The translations under genes were made by a program, and so were the position numbers. DNA of 64,000 bases from Romanomermis culicivorax. Taxonomy: Eukaryota; Nematoda; Enoplea; Mermithida; Mermithidae. How positions within the stretch are numbered: the first letter of the stretch is position 1; every line of letters starts with the position of its first letter. Below, in pieces: positions 54,620 to 64,000 of the stretch. The notes beneath the pieces were generated by a model, which saw only the letters and a list, made by a program, of their open reading frames with translations, made no database searches and was not told where the DNA came from. The stretch is taken from the NCBI GenBank assembly GCA_963922205.1, contig CAWUHX010000018.1:62001-126000 (forward strand), written 5' to 3'.

Positions 54620-57600
54620 ATGTCGATTGATTCTGACGCATTAGAACAAGTGCTTAAACGTACGCTTCACACAATTGTTTATCCAATGCAACAAAAACTA
54701 ACTTCCATAACTGATACACTTCAAGAGACACAGCAACTAATGACACCTGTAGACGACAGACTTGATGATCTTTCAGGCAGATTTGACAATATTAACTTAG
54801 AGGAAGCATCAGAGGAAATTCGAAGAGCAACCTTGAGAATCAACCCTCTTATTGCTTTGAGGCCACCACCCATGTTTTCGGGTGCCTTGGGTCAAAATCT
54901 CGAAGAATGGTTTGTGCAATTCGAGCATTTTATGACTCTTCAAGGAATTACTCCCGCCCAGGACAATTTTAGGCTAGCATACTTGGAAGCTAATTTTTCA
55001 GGCGCAGCTTTAGCATCTTTCAGAGAACTTAAATCCAGTAATGCACCGCCTCAAACGTATGATGGCTACAAGAATGAGATGCTTCATTTATACCCCATTG
55101 GAAGAGACAGTGATCTCTACCAGCAGCATATTTATGATAGAAAACAAAGATTCAAAGAAACTGCACTTGAATACGTTGATGATCTTAAGAAAATTGCTGC
55201 TTCAGCTTTTCCTGATTTAAACAGTAACGCTAGACATGCAATAATTAAACCCATTTTCTTGCTTGGTTTACAACCTACAGTCAGAGAAGCAATTAGGTTT
55301 CATGAAATTACAGACTTAAGTGAAGCTACCAAAGCTGCAGCTTACGCAGAGTCACAGCTTGCACGTGATAACATTGATAACCATAATGCAACTATATCCA
55401 ATGCTGTTCTTCATTTAGAGACCAATAAAATTCGAGATCTTGAAGAAAAATTATCCAATATTCAGAAACAAATTTCGAAATCAAATCGTCGATATTGTGC
55501 AAACTGCAAAACGAATATGCATTCGACGGAACAATGTTATTATAGAAACAACAACAACAATCAGAGAACCAATAACGGCAGCCAGAGACCGAATTGCGAA
55601 ATATGCGGTCGATCGAATCATGGCACCAATCAATGTCGTTCGCCTTGTCGAAACTGTGGGAGAACCGGACATCGTACTTCACAATGCCGCATGCCTCCAA
55701 GATCAGGTAACATTCAAAATTACAATAATTATCAATCGAGAGGTAATCAGTCTCAGAATCAAAACTTCAACTATCAAAATCGAAACTTTAATACTCAAAA
55801 TCGTAATTCTTATGCTCAAAATCACAATTATAATTCTCAAAGAAACAGTAATCAGCTTAACAAATATGCTAATAATCAAAATAGACGGTTTAATAATGCT
55901 GTCCAGCAAGATGAAAATCAAGATTTTTATGTTTTTGATTCATTGGATCAAGATGATCCCAATCTTTCTTCAGCTAATCAGGTTCACGGATCATACTTCA
56001 ATAATTCTAATTTTCTGCAAACTATTCAGAATGATCATTCATCAGAAAGTCTTTGTTCAGAATTGCTATGCACATGCTGCTATTGTCCAAAGCATGGAGC
56101 GTACAGCAAATCCGTTCAAACGAGAAACGAAAAGTCGTCTGGAAATTTGTCAAGAGAATCTGATCAACAAACGAAAATCGATGAGAAACCCCAAACCATT
56201 TTATCACCGAATCAAATTGCCGTCGATAATTTGACCGTAATGCTCAACAGCATGGAAATGGATATCGAGTCTATTGAAGACAAATCGGTTAAAGATGCGT
56301 TGGAGAAACATGCGACGAATGTCAAGCAAACTTTGAGCAACTTGATTTGCGGTAAACTTCAACTATTCAGTTTTTCAAACTTTATTCACAAACAAAACTC
56401 TTTTCAGAAAAATCAACCTAATCACCAGTTTGAATCCAATCAAAGCCAAAGAGAAGCTTATCCGAAAAATTATGATTTTAATATACAATCTTTTGTGCTT
56501 TGTTTTTTGATTTTTCTTATATATTATCCTGTATTTATCAATTCATATCATATTTGTGGTGGTTCGAGAAGTGGACATGCCGTTTATTTACCCAAAAATA
56601 TAATTTGTGAACCGCCCAAACAATTAATAAAGCCCTATCTCATGAACATTTCAATTTTTGTTCCAAGAAATGAGCCAGCATATGCAAGTGCATTCAAATG
56701 TAGTCTGAGAAATCGTATCATCTGCACGAACATGGGTTTCTTTGGTTCAAAAGGAATCGTGGCAGATAAAGTTACAGTAAGTCATGTGTCTATTAAGCAA
56801 TGCAATCAGGCTATGAGAACCAAAGTCTACAAAGATACACGTTTAATTAAGAACCATGATGGTTTGTGGACCACAAACAATACTTTACATGTAAACTATA
56901 AGTGGTGTTGTAGGAATATATGCACAACAGTAGAAAACTTTGTCATTGAACAGGGTCAAGTAGCCACTTGGGATGGTAAACTTATTAGCAGCGACCTAGG
57001 TGATTTAGGAGGTTGCCTTGCTACCTCGGGCCATTGTGCTAATGAAGAGAGCATTATTGTTTGGGTCTCAAGAAACTTTTCGAATTTTTGTCCATTCGTG
57101 TACAAAAATGTTTACCAGGCAAAAATAAGCGGAAATCATGTTGTTATTGATGAGATACAAGGCGCATTCGTCCTCACATCAAGTTATCGTGAATGTCCAG
57201 ATCATTCTCATCTTTTATCCACAGAACAGGGTGTCATCTTACAGATCAAGGAGAACTATAAAAGTGTAAACCGTACTCATTCAGAAATTAAGCAACGCAA
57301 TCCTGATCCAGTGAACTCTAAACTGAATTATTTAGAATATCGGATAACGCAAAACGAAATTGAAAATTTTAAGCATGTTTGGCTTGAACTTTGCTATTAT
57401 GCACAGAGATACCTTGACCTAATTTGGCAATTACTTCTTTTTGATCCTACATTGGGTATTCGAGCATTCTTGCAGAGAAACGATATAACTGCCGAATTCA
57501 CTGGAGATGCATTAACCGTTTGGCCGTGTAAACAAATTAAGGTCAATAAGCTCTACTATGACTATCGTATAGGAGAGACTTGCTACAAATATTTACCCGT

Positions 57601-58174
57601 TCAAGTGGAGAAAACTGTATTTTTTGTTACTCCAGGAGGGCAGGATCTCATACAATCAAGCCCTGTGGTTGATTGTAATCATCACATGATCGGTATATTC
57701 AAGCAAAATAAAACATGGATCACTAATTCTGGACCAGTTCATGTAAGCTCAATGTCTTTACAACTGATATGGAAAGGAGATCATAAACTTTTTCAGTTCA
57801 ATACACCAGCAGTATTTCACGATCAAATTGCACAAGCTCCCATAAATTACGTTTTTCTGAGACACTATATTTTTAAAACGCAGAAACTTGAGAATGTACT
57901 CAACAATGTTGTCAATTATACGTCTAGCTTATCTTTACAACCCAAAAGAATATTTGAAATTTTGTCTGGAACCACGGATGGTATCAGCAATACTGCTAAA
58001 GGTCTCGGAAATGCTTTTGAACATGTGGTTGATAAAGAAGCTGAAGTGATATCACATGCATTCAATGGTTTTTTAAAAGCGCCTATTCAACTCCTATTGA
58101 ATACCCTAATCATAATCGGAATCATAATTGTTATTGCTTACGTAGCATATCTTTTTCTCATATACTATAAATGA
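54620..58174 (+). CDS. gag-env: Element F gag-env fusion ORF, 1184 codons
   Basis: The ATG at 54620 starts MSIDSDALEQVLKRTLHTIV. Gag lies at residues 1 to about 450: capsid (about 75-235; RPPPMFSGALGQNLEEWFVQ, GAALASFREL, LHLYPIGRDSDLY), then three C-x2-C-x4-H-x4-C knuckles (about 293-355; YCANCKTNMHSTEQC, NCEICGRSNHGTNQC, PCRNCGRTGHRTSQC), and an Asn/Gln-rich linker. At about 483 is CTCCYCPKHG, conserved in D. A hydrophobic segment (about 623-642, FVLCFLIFLIYYPVFINS) looks like an internal signal peptide. The env-like ectodomain has ICGGSRSGHAVYLPKN, WCCRNIC, SSDLGDLGGC, LNYLEYRITQNEIENFKHVW, GDALTVWPCKQI and CYKYLPVQV. A membrane anchor follows (about 1155-1180). Usually env is a separate gene downstream of pol; here it is fused in phase with gag and precedes pol. 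No clear furin site is visible. Confidence 0.9.
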   Translation: MSIDSDALEQVLKRTLHTIVYPMQQKLTSITDTLQETQQLMTPVDDRLDDLSGRFDNINLEEASEEIRRATLRINPLIALRPPPMFSGALGQNLEEWFVQFEHFMTLQGITPAQDNFRLAYLEANFSGAALASFRELKSSNAPPQTYDGYKNEMLHLYPIGRDSDLYQQHIYDRKQRFKETALEYVDDLKKIAASAFPDLNSNARHAIIKPIFLLGLQPTVREAIRFHEITDLSEATKAAAYAESQLARDNIDNHNATISNAVLHLETNKIRDLEEKLSNIQKQISKSNRRYCANCKTNMHSTEQCYYRNNNNNQRTNNGSQRPNCEICGRSNHGTNQCRSPCRNCGRTGHRTSQCRMPPRSGNIQNYNNYQSRGNQSQNQNFNYQNRNFNTQNRNSYAQNHNYNSQRNSNQLNKYANNQNRRFNNAVQQDENQDFYVFDSLDQDDPNLSSANQVHGSYFNNSNFLQTIQNDHSSESLCSELLCTCCYCPKHGAYSKSVQTRNEKSSGNLSRESDQQTKIDEKPQTILSPNQIAVDNLTVMLNSMEMDIESIEDKSVKDALEKHATNVKQTLSNLICGKLQLFSFSNFIHKQNSFQKNQPNHQFESNQSQREAYPKNYDFNIQSFVLCFLIFLIYYPVFINSYHICGGSRSGHAVYLPKNIICEPPKQLIKPYLMNISIFVPRNEPAYASAFKCSLRNRIICTNMGFFGSKGIVADKVTVSHVSIKQCNQAMRTKVYKDTRLIKNHDGLWTTNNTLHVNYKWCCRNICTTVENFVIEQGQVATWDGKLISSDLGDLGGCLATSGHCANEESIIVWVSRNFSNFCPFVYKNVYQAKISGNHVVIDEIQGAFVLTSSYRECPDHSHLLSTEQGVILQIKENYKSVNRTHSEIKQRNPDPVNSKLNYLEYRITQNEIENFKHVWLELCYYAQRYLDLIWQLLLFDPTLGIRAFLQRNDITAEFTGDALTVWPCKQIKVNKLYYDYRIGETCYKYLPVQVEKTVFFVTPGGQDLIQSSPVVDCNHHMIGIFKQNKTWITNSGPVHVSSMSLQLIWKGDHKLFQFNTPAVFHDQIAQAPINYVFLRHYIFKTQKLENVLNNVVNYTSSLSLQPKRIFEILSGTTDGISNTAKGLGNAFEHVVDKEAEVISHAFNGFLKAPIQLLLNTLIIIGIIIVIAYVAYLFLIYYK
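58172..58174 (+). other. Single in-frame UGA between env and pol of element F
   Basis: The codon after ...LFLIYYK is TGA, followed in the same frame by AAACGGAAT and the pol linker. Upstream and downstream ORFs share the same phase. Element D also has pol in phase with env, but with two TAA codons. The context is not the classical UGA-CUA readthrough signal. Confidence 0.85.
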
Positions 58175-61100
58175 AAACGGAATAAACAAATCATTCCATC
58201 GACTGAAGAGAGTCAACCAACTTTTTCCGATGCACTTTTACAACTTGCACAAATACAATCAAAAAATAAAAAGAAACAACAAAAATTAAAAAAGAGTAAA
58301 CGCAAATGGATCGTAAAATTCAATAAACAAAGAAACAATGTTGACTTAGAAAGCCAAAATGAGTCAATTAACGTTTTGTTTGAAGCACCTAAACGTACGC
58401 CACATGCCAATTTTAAAATTGATGGGATGCTGTGGGCGAATACATTAATTGACTCGGGAGCAGTTTATTCATTGCTTGATGCTGATGTTGCTAAACGAAT
58501 CAAAAATTTGCATCTTTTTCCCTCGAAAGCTACGCCTATAGCTGCAAACCGTAAACCTATTAAAATATTAGGCACAGCTTTTATAACCGTATCGACACAT
58601 GATATTAGCGAAACTATTCAGGTTCAGGTTCAAGAAAATTGTACAGCTGAACTTATTCTAGGCACAAATTTTCTCAACCGATTTAGAGCTGTTGAATTCA
58701 ATTGGGAAAACTCTTATATTCGGTTCAGAGAGGCGAAAATACCATGTGAGGGTATGTTATTCAACCCACCCCAAAATCGTGGTGCGATAATTTTAGATGA
58801 TATTGTAAAACTTGAACCAAAATCAATTCATTTATTATCCGTGCCAATATCAAAACAATATCAATCATGCACAGACGACATCATTTTTGAACCGAAACTG
58901 CTAAAACAACATCATGTTTATGCCGCAGCTTCAGTAAACCGAATTCTCAATGGACATATTCCAATTCAAATCCTAAATCCCAATAAATATTCAATTAAGC
59001 TTTATCCAGGCATGTGTATTGGTGAAGTGAAATGCTATAAACCTGATCAGCAAACCGTAGCATCAAATAAAAGACCGGAAACTGGTAACAAAACTATAAA
59101 TCGAGCATGGATTTTAAATAATGTAAACATATCAAAAATATTGACAGAAACGGATAGAGATCAACTGGTTGATCTTCTTCAAAAATTCCCAAATCTTTAT
59201 GCAGATAGTGGAAAAGACACAGGTAACACTTTATTATTAGAACATCATATCGATACAGGAGACTCTAAACCAATTAGAAAATACCCCTTTCGGACTTCTC
59301 CGAAAGAGAAACAAATAATCATAAATGAAGTGAAAGCTTTACAATCTAGAAACATCATTCGGAAAAGCATATCACCGTATTCCACAAATTCAGTGATTGT
59401 TCCAAAGAAGGATGGAAGTTATAGGTTTTGCTGTGATTTTAGAGCACTCAATCAAATCACTAAAAAGGATGTATATCCACTTCTGAGAATCGACGACAGC
59501 TTAGATATCTTAAATGGTATGAAATTCTTTACAACGCTTGATCAGGCTAACGCCTATTGGAGCATACCCATTGCTGAAGAAGACCGTGAGAAAACTGCAT
59601 TCATGACGCCAATCGGATTGTACGAATTCAATAATCTACCTTTTGGCCTTTGTAATGCACCAGCCAGCTTTCAGAGACTCATGGACATTTTATTATCTGG
59701 CTTGCAATGGTCTTCATGTCTCGTTTATTTGGATGATATTCTTGTTTTTGGAGAAACCCATTCTCATATGTTAGAAAGGCTCAAAGAAGTTTTGACCCGT
59801 TTGGAAACAGGAGGAATGAAACTTCGATTAAACAAATGCAAATTCAGCTATCCAGAAATTGAATACCTTGGATATAAAATTTCAGCTGAAGGGATTACAC
59901 CGGACACAAGAAAATTAGAAGCAGTCGCAAACATACAACCACCTAAAACGATCAAACAATTAAAATCTTTCTTAGGGCTTATTTCATATTATCGAAAATT
60001 CATCAAAAATTGTGCACAAATTTGTCATCCGTTAAACTGTCTACTCAAAAAAGGATCAAAATTCTACTGGGGAGAAGAACAAAATAAAGCATTTGACACA
60101 CTAAAGCATAAACTAGTCAAACCTCCGATTTTAAGTCATCCTGATTTTACTAAACCGTTCATTTTACAAACTGATGCATCAAATGAAGGCATCGGTGGCG
60201 TTTTGAGCCAAATTCAAAATGACGGGAAAGAACACGCTATAGCATTCGCTAGTCGAAAATTAAAAGATGCGGAGAGAAACTACCCAATCACAGAGCAAGA
60301 AACCCTTGCTGTTGTTGAATTTACTAAACTTTTCAGGCCATATCTTTTTCAACATGAAGTGATTGTTCAAACTGATCACACAGCAGTCAAATCAGTGCTT
60401 GAAAAGGCAAATCCTTCTGGTCGTATAGCCAGGTGGGGACTTGCTCTAGCCGACTTTAAACTGAATATTCAACCAAGAAAAGGTTCAGCTAACGCTAACG
60501 CTGATGCACTTTCCAGGCTTCCTAATCCTAACGCCACACCATTTTTTGACATAGAAACTGATCCCGAAGAGAAAGGTCAAGTAAATTTAATAAATCACAC
60601 ACAAAGCGACCTTAAAACATTACAGAAAGAAGATCCTAATCTTTTTCCGATCATAAACTATCTAGAAGCAAATCCATCAGAAACTTATCAAACTTATATC
60701 CTTAAGGACAAAATATTATGTAAGCAAGTGGATGGTCAAAATAAAGTTGTAGTCCCTGAAATTCTGAAGAAACTGATTATCGAATCGTATCACAATGATC
60801 CTTTAGCTGGTCATTTTGGCACAAAGAAAACAATTCAATCGATCAAAAGACATTACTATTGGAAAAGTCTACCAAAAGATGTTCAGCAATATTGTGAATC
60901 TTGTGAAACATGTCAAAAGAATAAACCTTTGCTGAAAAAGATCAAAGCAAGTTTAAAACCCATACCAGTATCAGGTCCTTTTGACCGTATTGGGGTCGAC
61001 TGCGTTGGTCCATTGCCCATAACTGAATCCGGAAACCGTTACATAATCGTATTCATAGATTACTATACAAAGTATGTAGAAGCGTTCCCTACACAAGACA

Positions 61101-61981
61101 TCACAGCGGAGATTACTGCGAAACTTTTTGTGACCCAAATAGTGTGCCGACATGGAGCACCCATTATTTTACAATCGGATCAAGGATCAAACTTTACTTC
61201 AAAATTGATGGTTGAGATCACAAAAATTTTTGATACAAAGAAAATTCACACATCGGCGTATCACCCAATAGCCAACGGGGAAGTCGAGAGAGTAAACCAA
61301 ACTCTAATCACTTGCATCAGAATGTACATTGGTGAGAACCACGGCGACTGGGATCAACATTTGCCATATGCCATTTTTGCTACAAACATAAACACTAATT
61401 CCACAACGGGATATTCTCCATTTGAATTACTTTTTGGTAGAAACCCCAGACTGCCTATTGATGCAGCCATAAACTTTTATCCGCCCCTGCATTATATTGA
61501 CATAGATGAATATCAATGTACTGTAAAGAAACATTTCACAGAAGCATTAACTCACATACAAAATAGAATCAAAAAATCACAAGAAACCTATAAGGAAACA
61601 TATGACAAAAACAAACGTAACATACAGTACAAAGTTGGAGAACTAATATGGAAAGAATCAGAAGTTATTAAACGTGGACAAATCAAAAAGCTGAGACCAA
61701 TTTTTGATGGCCCATACAAAATCATTACCGTTAATTATCCAAATATCGTAATTGAAAACAAAAACAAGCCCTTGGGCCATGAAACCATACATGTAAATCG
61801 AACCAAACCATGCAAACCCCCATTTGAAGAAAATCCCGAATCATCAATGGAACTTAACAACTCGCAACAGAATGATAACGAAACGAACGATCATGAAGAA
61901 GAAAACCTATGGACTCGTCAAATTGAACACGATCACAACCTTCGCAAAAATCGACATCAAACGCGGACGTTTGACTTGTAG
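58175..61981 (+). CDS. pol: Element F pol: retropepsin, RT, RNase H, integrase
   Basis: The frame is open from the UGA to the TAG at 61979-61981. No ATG opens it, and a basic linker (KNKKKQQKLKKSKRK) comes first. Residues below count from 58376. Retropepsin has LIDSGAVYSLLDADVAK (about 22-40) and LILGTNFLNRF. RT (about 300-480) has PFRTSPKEKQIIINEVKAL, FTTLDQANAYWSIPIAEED and YLDDILVFG (about 450). RNase H has LQTDASNEGIGGVLSQ (about 597), VQTDHTAVKSVL and NADALSRL. Integrase has HYYWKSLPKDVQQYCESCET with CQKNK, then GVDCVGPLPIT (about 875), LQSDQGSNFTS (about 932) and NGEVERVNQTL (about 968), and FDGPYKIITVNYPNIVIEN. All catalytic positions are present. It needs readthrough, reinitiation or splicing to be made, because env ends in a UGA. 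Confidence 0.95.
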   Translation, partial: KRNKQIIPSTEESQPTFSDALLQLAQIQSKNKKKQQKLKKSKRKWIVKFNKQRNNVDLESQNESINVLFEAPKRTPHANFKIDGMLWANTLIDSGAVYSLLDADVAKRIKNLHLFPSKATPIAANRKPIKILGTAFITVSTHDISETIQVQVQENCTAELILGTNFLNRFRAVEFNWENSYIRFREAKIPCEGMLFNPPQNRGAIILDDIVKLEPKSIHLLSVPISKQYQSCTDDIIFEPKLLKQHHVYAAASVNRILNGHIPIQILNPNKYSIKLYPGMCIGEVKCYKPDQQTVASNKRPETGNKTINRAWILNNVNISKILTETDRDQLVDLLQKFPNLYADSGKDTGNTLLLEHHIDTGDSKPIRKYPFRTSPKEKQIIINEVKALQSRNIIRKSISPYSTNSVIVPKKDGSYRFCCDFRALNQITKKDVYPLLRIDDSLDILNGMKFFTTLDQANAYWSIPIAEEDREKTAFMTPIGLYEFNNLPFGLCNAPASFQRLMDILLSGLQWSSCLVYLDDILVFGETHSHMLERLKEVLTRLETGGMKLRLNKCKFSYPEIEYLGYKISAEGITPDTRKLEAVANIQPPKTIKQLKSFLGLISYYRKFIKNCAQICHPLNCLLKKGSKFYWGEEQNKAFDTLKHKLVKPPILSHPDFTKPFILQTDASNEGIGGVLSQIQNDGKEHAIAFASRKLKDAERNYPITEQETLAVVEFTKLFRPYLFQHEVIVQTDHTAVKSVLEKANPSGRIARWGLALADFKLNIQPRKGSANANADALSRLPNPNATPFFDIETDPEEKGQVNLINHTQSDLKTLQKEDPNLFPIINYLEANPSETYQTYILKDKILCKQVDGQNKVVVPEILKKLIIESYHNDPLAGHFGTKKTIQSIKRHYYWKSLPKDVQQYCESCETCQKNKPLLKKIKASLKPIPVSGPFDRIGVDCVGPLPITESGNRYIIVFIDYYTKYVEAFPTQDITAEITAKLFVTQIVCRHGAPIILQSDQGSNFTSKLMVEITKIFDTKKIHTSAYHPIANGEVERVNQTLITCIRMYIGENHGDWDQHLPYAIFATNINTNSTTGYSPFELLFGRNPRLPIDAAINFYPPLHYIDIDEYQCTVKKHFTEALTHIQNRIKKSQETYKETYDKNKRNIQYKVGELIWKESEVIKRGQIKKLRPIFDGPYKIITVNYPNIVIENKNKPLGHETIHVNRTKPCKPPFEENPESSMELNNSQQNDNETNDHEEENLWTRQIEHDHNLRKNRHQTRTFDL

Positions 61982-61991
61982 ACCGGCGGAT

Positions 61992-62568
61992 TGTCAAGGG
62001 ATGAATAATAAAACTGCATTTTGTTACATTTTGTATTTCTTGTAATCTTACTGTACTTTTATTATAGTTCTTTTATATTTATTTTGTTGAGTTTGAGAAA
62101 CCCTGTTTAAAATAATATTCATGAGAAACGCATGATAAACAATTTGTGAGACTTGATAAGCAAGGTCTAGGATGATGACCAAAACCGCAAATAAAATATA
62201 GAGTAAATTTTCTAGCTAGTTTCATGCTAGCGAAAATAAGCAGAGTGAACCCTTCGAGAGTCCATTAGCTAGCTTCGTGCTTGCGACAGATAAGGAGATA
62301 CCATGAGACCAACCCACCAGAGTAAACATTTGACTCAGGTCAAATGAGATAAGAAACTGAAAAGAAAAGAGGAAACATTTTTAGAGATCATATTTTTCTT
62401 CAGTCTTAATTTCTTAATAGATAACGCGTAGTTAGATTATCGTTAAGTCCATTTATTTGTCCATTTTTCATATTTACAATAAAGAAAAACTATATATACA
62501 TTCCATGCGTTTTTCGTATTCCCAAAATAAAAGGTAAAGTCAATTAAAAGAACCATTAGGACATAACA
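61992..62568 (+). repeat. Element F 3' LTR
   Basis: 577 bp, partner of 53477-54052, with one extra T near its end. The preceding GACCGGCGGAT is a weak polypurine tract compared with element D. Confidence 0.94.
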
Positions 62569-62572
62569 CTAC
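62569..62572. repeat. Target site duplication of element F, right copy (CTAC)
   Basis: Directly follows the 3' LTR end. Confidence 0.8.
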
Positions 62573-63960
62573 CTCAAAAAAATTTTGTCACATCTTACCA
62601 ACCATGCTGAGCTGCTCCAGCAATTGACCCCTATGTCTGATCAAACCAAATTCAGATGGAGCGATGAATGTATGACAGCATTCAACAAATTGAAATTGCT
62701 GCTTACAAACAATTTACAACTTGCGATATTTGATTCTGATTATTGGACTATTTTAGCCACCGATGCGTCCAACCTCAAGCCCTTGTATGGATATTGGTGC
62801 AATCCAGCAGTGGACGCAAAGCCCACAAATTTGATTGATGGTTTGCCTGACTATCCGAGTTCGACTACAAGATTCAACATAAGCCAGGGTTGGACAATGT
62901 CATCCCCGCCATGCTATCACAGTTGCCACAACCAATGCCTATGAAAGTCAATTCAATCATTGCCGAAAAATTCTCACTTAAGACATTTCCAATAGCTACC
63001 TCCAGGGATGATGCCTTGTGCCTCCTGATCAAATTGTTCAACGAATGTGGTTGGAAGGCCAACCATCATCAGGAGGGATACCTTGCTTCATATTACATTG
63101 TTCAAAGCAATTTAGCAGTGGATCAAGGATTGCTGCTCAAAGCTGATCGGATTGTTGTGCCATCAAAGTTATGCAGATAATTGATGCACAAAGCCCACAA
63201 AGGACATCGCTGCATTGTCTGAGCCAAAATCAAGTTACCTGAAATGTATTGGTGGCCTGGTATCACCGCCGACATCGAAGAGACAATCTGCCACTGTGAA
63301 CATAGTCAAGACCCCAGAAGTCAAACCCTCCATCGATGATTCCAACTGGTCCATTGCCCTACTGAAAGCCCCCTGGGAGAAAATTGCAATCCATGTCACT
63401 GGACCATTTGAAATGGCACCATATCAAAATCAATTTGCAATCATCATCATCCATTACCTCTCCAGTTTCCCTGAAGTTGGATTGTGCCCCGACCACACTG
63501 CTGAAAGGACAATCAAATTCTTAACCAAACTTTTTGCCTGCTATGGTAATCCTGTCATTCTTGTTACAGTTAATGGGCTTGAATATTGATCAGATGCATT
63601 TACTGAATTCCTCTCAAAGGGCGACATACAGCATCACGATGCCCGTTCACCACCTGCAGTCAAATGGCAAAGTGGAAGAGTTTAATCGTTTACTAAAATT
63701 CCATGCGCAAGCAATGGCTACCTAATCCCTAAACATTGTCACCGGCACAAATAATGTTCAATCGATGTGCCCATCTACCATTTGAGCCACATCAAAGCAT
63801 CATTGAGCCTGCCACATTCCAGCCCAAAGAGCCAAAACAAAACGTCCACTTTGAGGAAAAACATCAGCCAAAGAAACAAAAACCTCGTCGCCGAAACCCA
63901 TTGTTCAATATTGGTGGCAAAGTCTGCATCCAATGACCGGCCAGCAGTGCATTCCGATAA
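62573..63960 (+). pseudogene. pol: Element G pol, second part: RNase H and integrase
   Basis: Resumes the RT/RNase H region cut at 53476. LTNHAELLQQLTPMSDQTKF and ILATDASNLKPL are in 62585-62944. The zinc segment is near 63180-63300 (MHKAHKGH, then CIV-TGA, then MYWWPGITADIEETICHCEH). Integrase core remnants follow: IAIHVTGPFEMAPYQNQFAI, ILVTVNGLEY ending in TGA, and SNGKVEEFNRLLKFHAQ. A tail with SPAQIMFNRCAHLPFEPHQ ends near 63936. Core residues are partly lost and frames change often. The element ends near or beyond the window edge. Confidence 0.8.
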
Positions 63961-64000
63961 AATAGACATTGGGCCTTATGCCTTTTCCGCCTTTTCGGAT

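Larger units (their letters stand above)
53477..62568 (+). mobile_element. Element F: young Gypsy LTR retrotransposon with gag-env fusion and in-frame pol
   Basis: This 9092 bp element has LTRs 53477-54052 (576 bp) and 61992-62568 (577 bp) that differ by about four substitutions and one T insertion (about 99% identical). The target duplication is CTAC. It carries a 1184-codon gag-env ORF and a pol frame that continues in the same phase after one UGA. No other stop or frameshift is seen from 54620 to 61981. It inserted into element G pol. It may be a recently mobile and possibly still functional copy. Related copies are D (decayed) and E (older). Confidence 0.93.

Noticed and set aside
55440-56234. 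A 264-codon Ile/Lys-rich plus frame within the element F gag
   Set aside because: It is an alternative frame of the Asn/Gln-rich gag linker; the gag frame itself is intact.

Overview
The window is eukaryotic repeat DNA. I see no convincing host gene, rRNA, tRNA or CRISPR array. It is built almost entirely of transposable elements inserted into one another: at least six Ty3/Gypsy-type LTR retrotransposons (called A to G here), one APE-type LINE, two hAT-type DNA elements, a MULE/FLYWCH-type transposase relic, a Polinton/Maverick DNA polymerase B fragment, and several tandem repeats. The mix of Polintons, hAT, MULE, RTE-like LINE and Gypsy points to an invertebrate animal. A nematode is my best guess, from general impression rather than a diagnostic sequence.

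Layout. 1-1584 and 15653-16631 (minus) are the two halves of the gag gene of element A, split by element B (1585-15648, minus), a 14.06 kb Gypsy element with 539 bp LTRs and a GTAT target duplication. 16.9-18.7 kb is a truncated relative of B (element C: gag plus 5' LTR), which sits in the LTR of element E. 18.7-27.6 kb is element E (minus, decayed). It is interrupted by a nearly full-length 3.1 kb LINE with an 11 bp target duplication and by a 974 bp hAT derivative with an 8 bp duplication. 27.9-30.6 kb is mostly degenerate repeats. 30615-40279 is element D (plus, frameshifted). 40.3-51 kb holds an LTR fragment, a MULE/FLYWCH relic, a Polinton polB fragment, minisatellites and a 914 bp hAT MITE. 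51.2-53.5 and 62.6-64 kb are the two halves of element G, split by element F (53477-62568, plus), the youngest and only nearly intact copy.

Two things stand out. First, elements D and F carry an envelope-like glycoprotein region between gag and pol, not after pol. In F, gag and env form one 1184-codon ORF, and pol follows in the same frame after a single UGA. In D, pol is also in the frame of the env end, behind two UAA codons. Second, the giant element B carries about 5 kb of extra coding sequence after the integrase. It contains an RNase D/WRN-like 3'-5' exonuclease signature (a DxE motif, a GANDW block and an HAALDAYY block), a PPPY late-domain-like motif, a 317-codon ORF of unknown family and proline-rich segments.

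Apart from F, every element is broken by stops, frameshifts or lost catalytic residues. In element G most in-frame stops are TGA, which fits CGA-to-TGA decay by CpG deamination. All domain names come from reading motifs by eye. No database search, alignment program or structure prediction was run.
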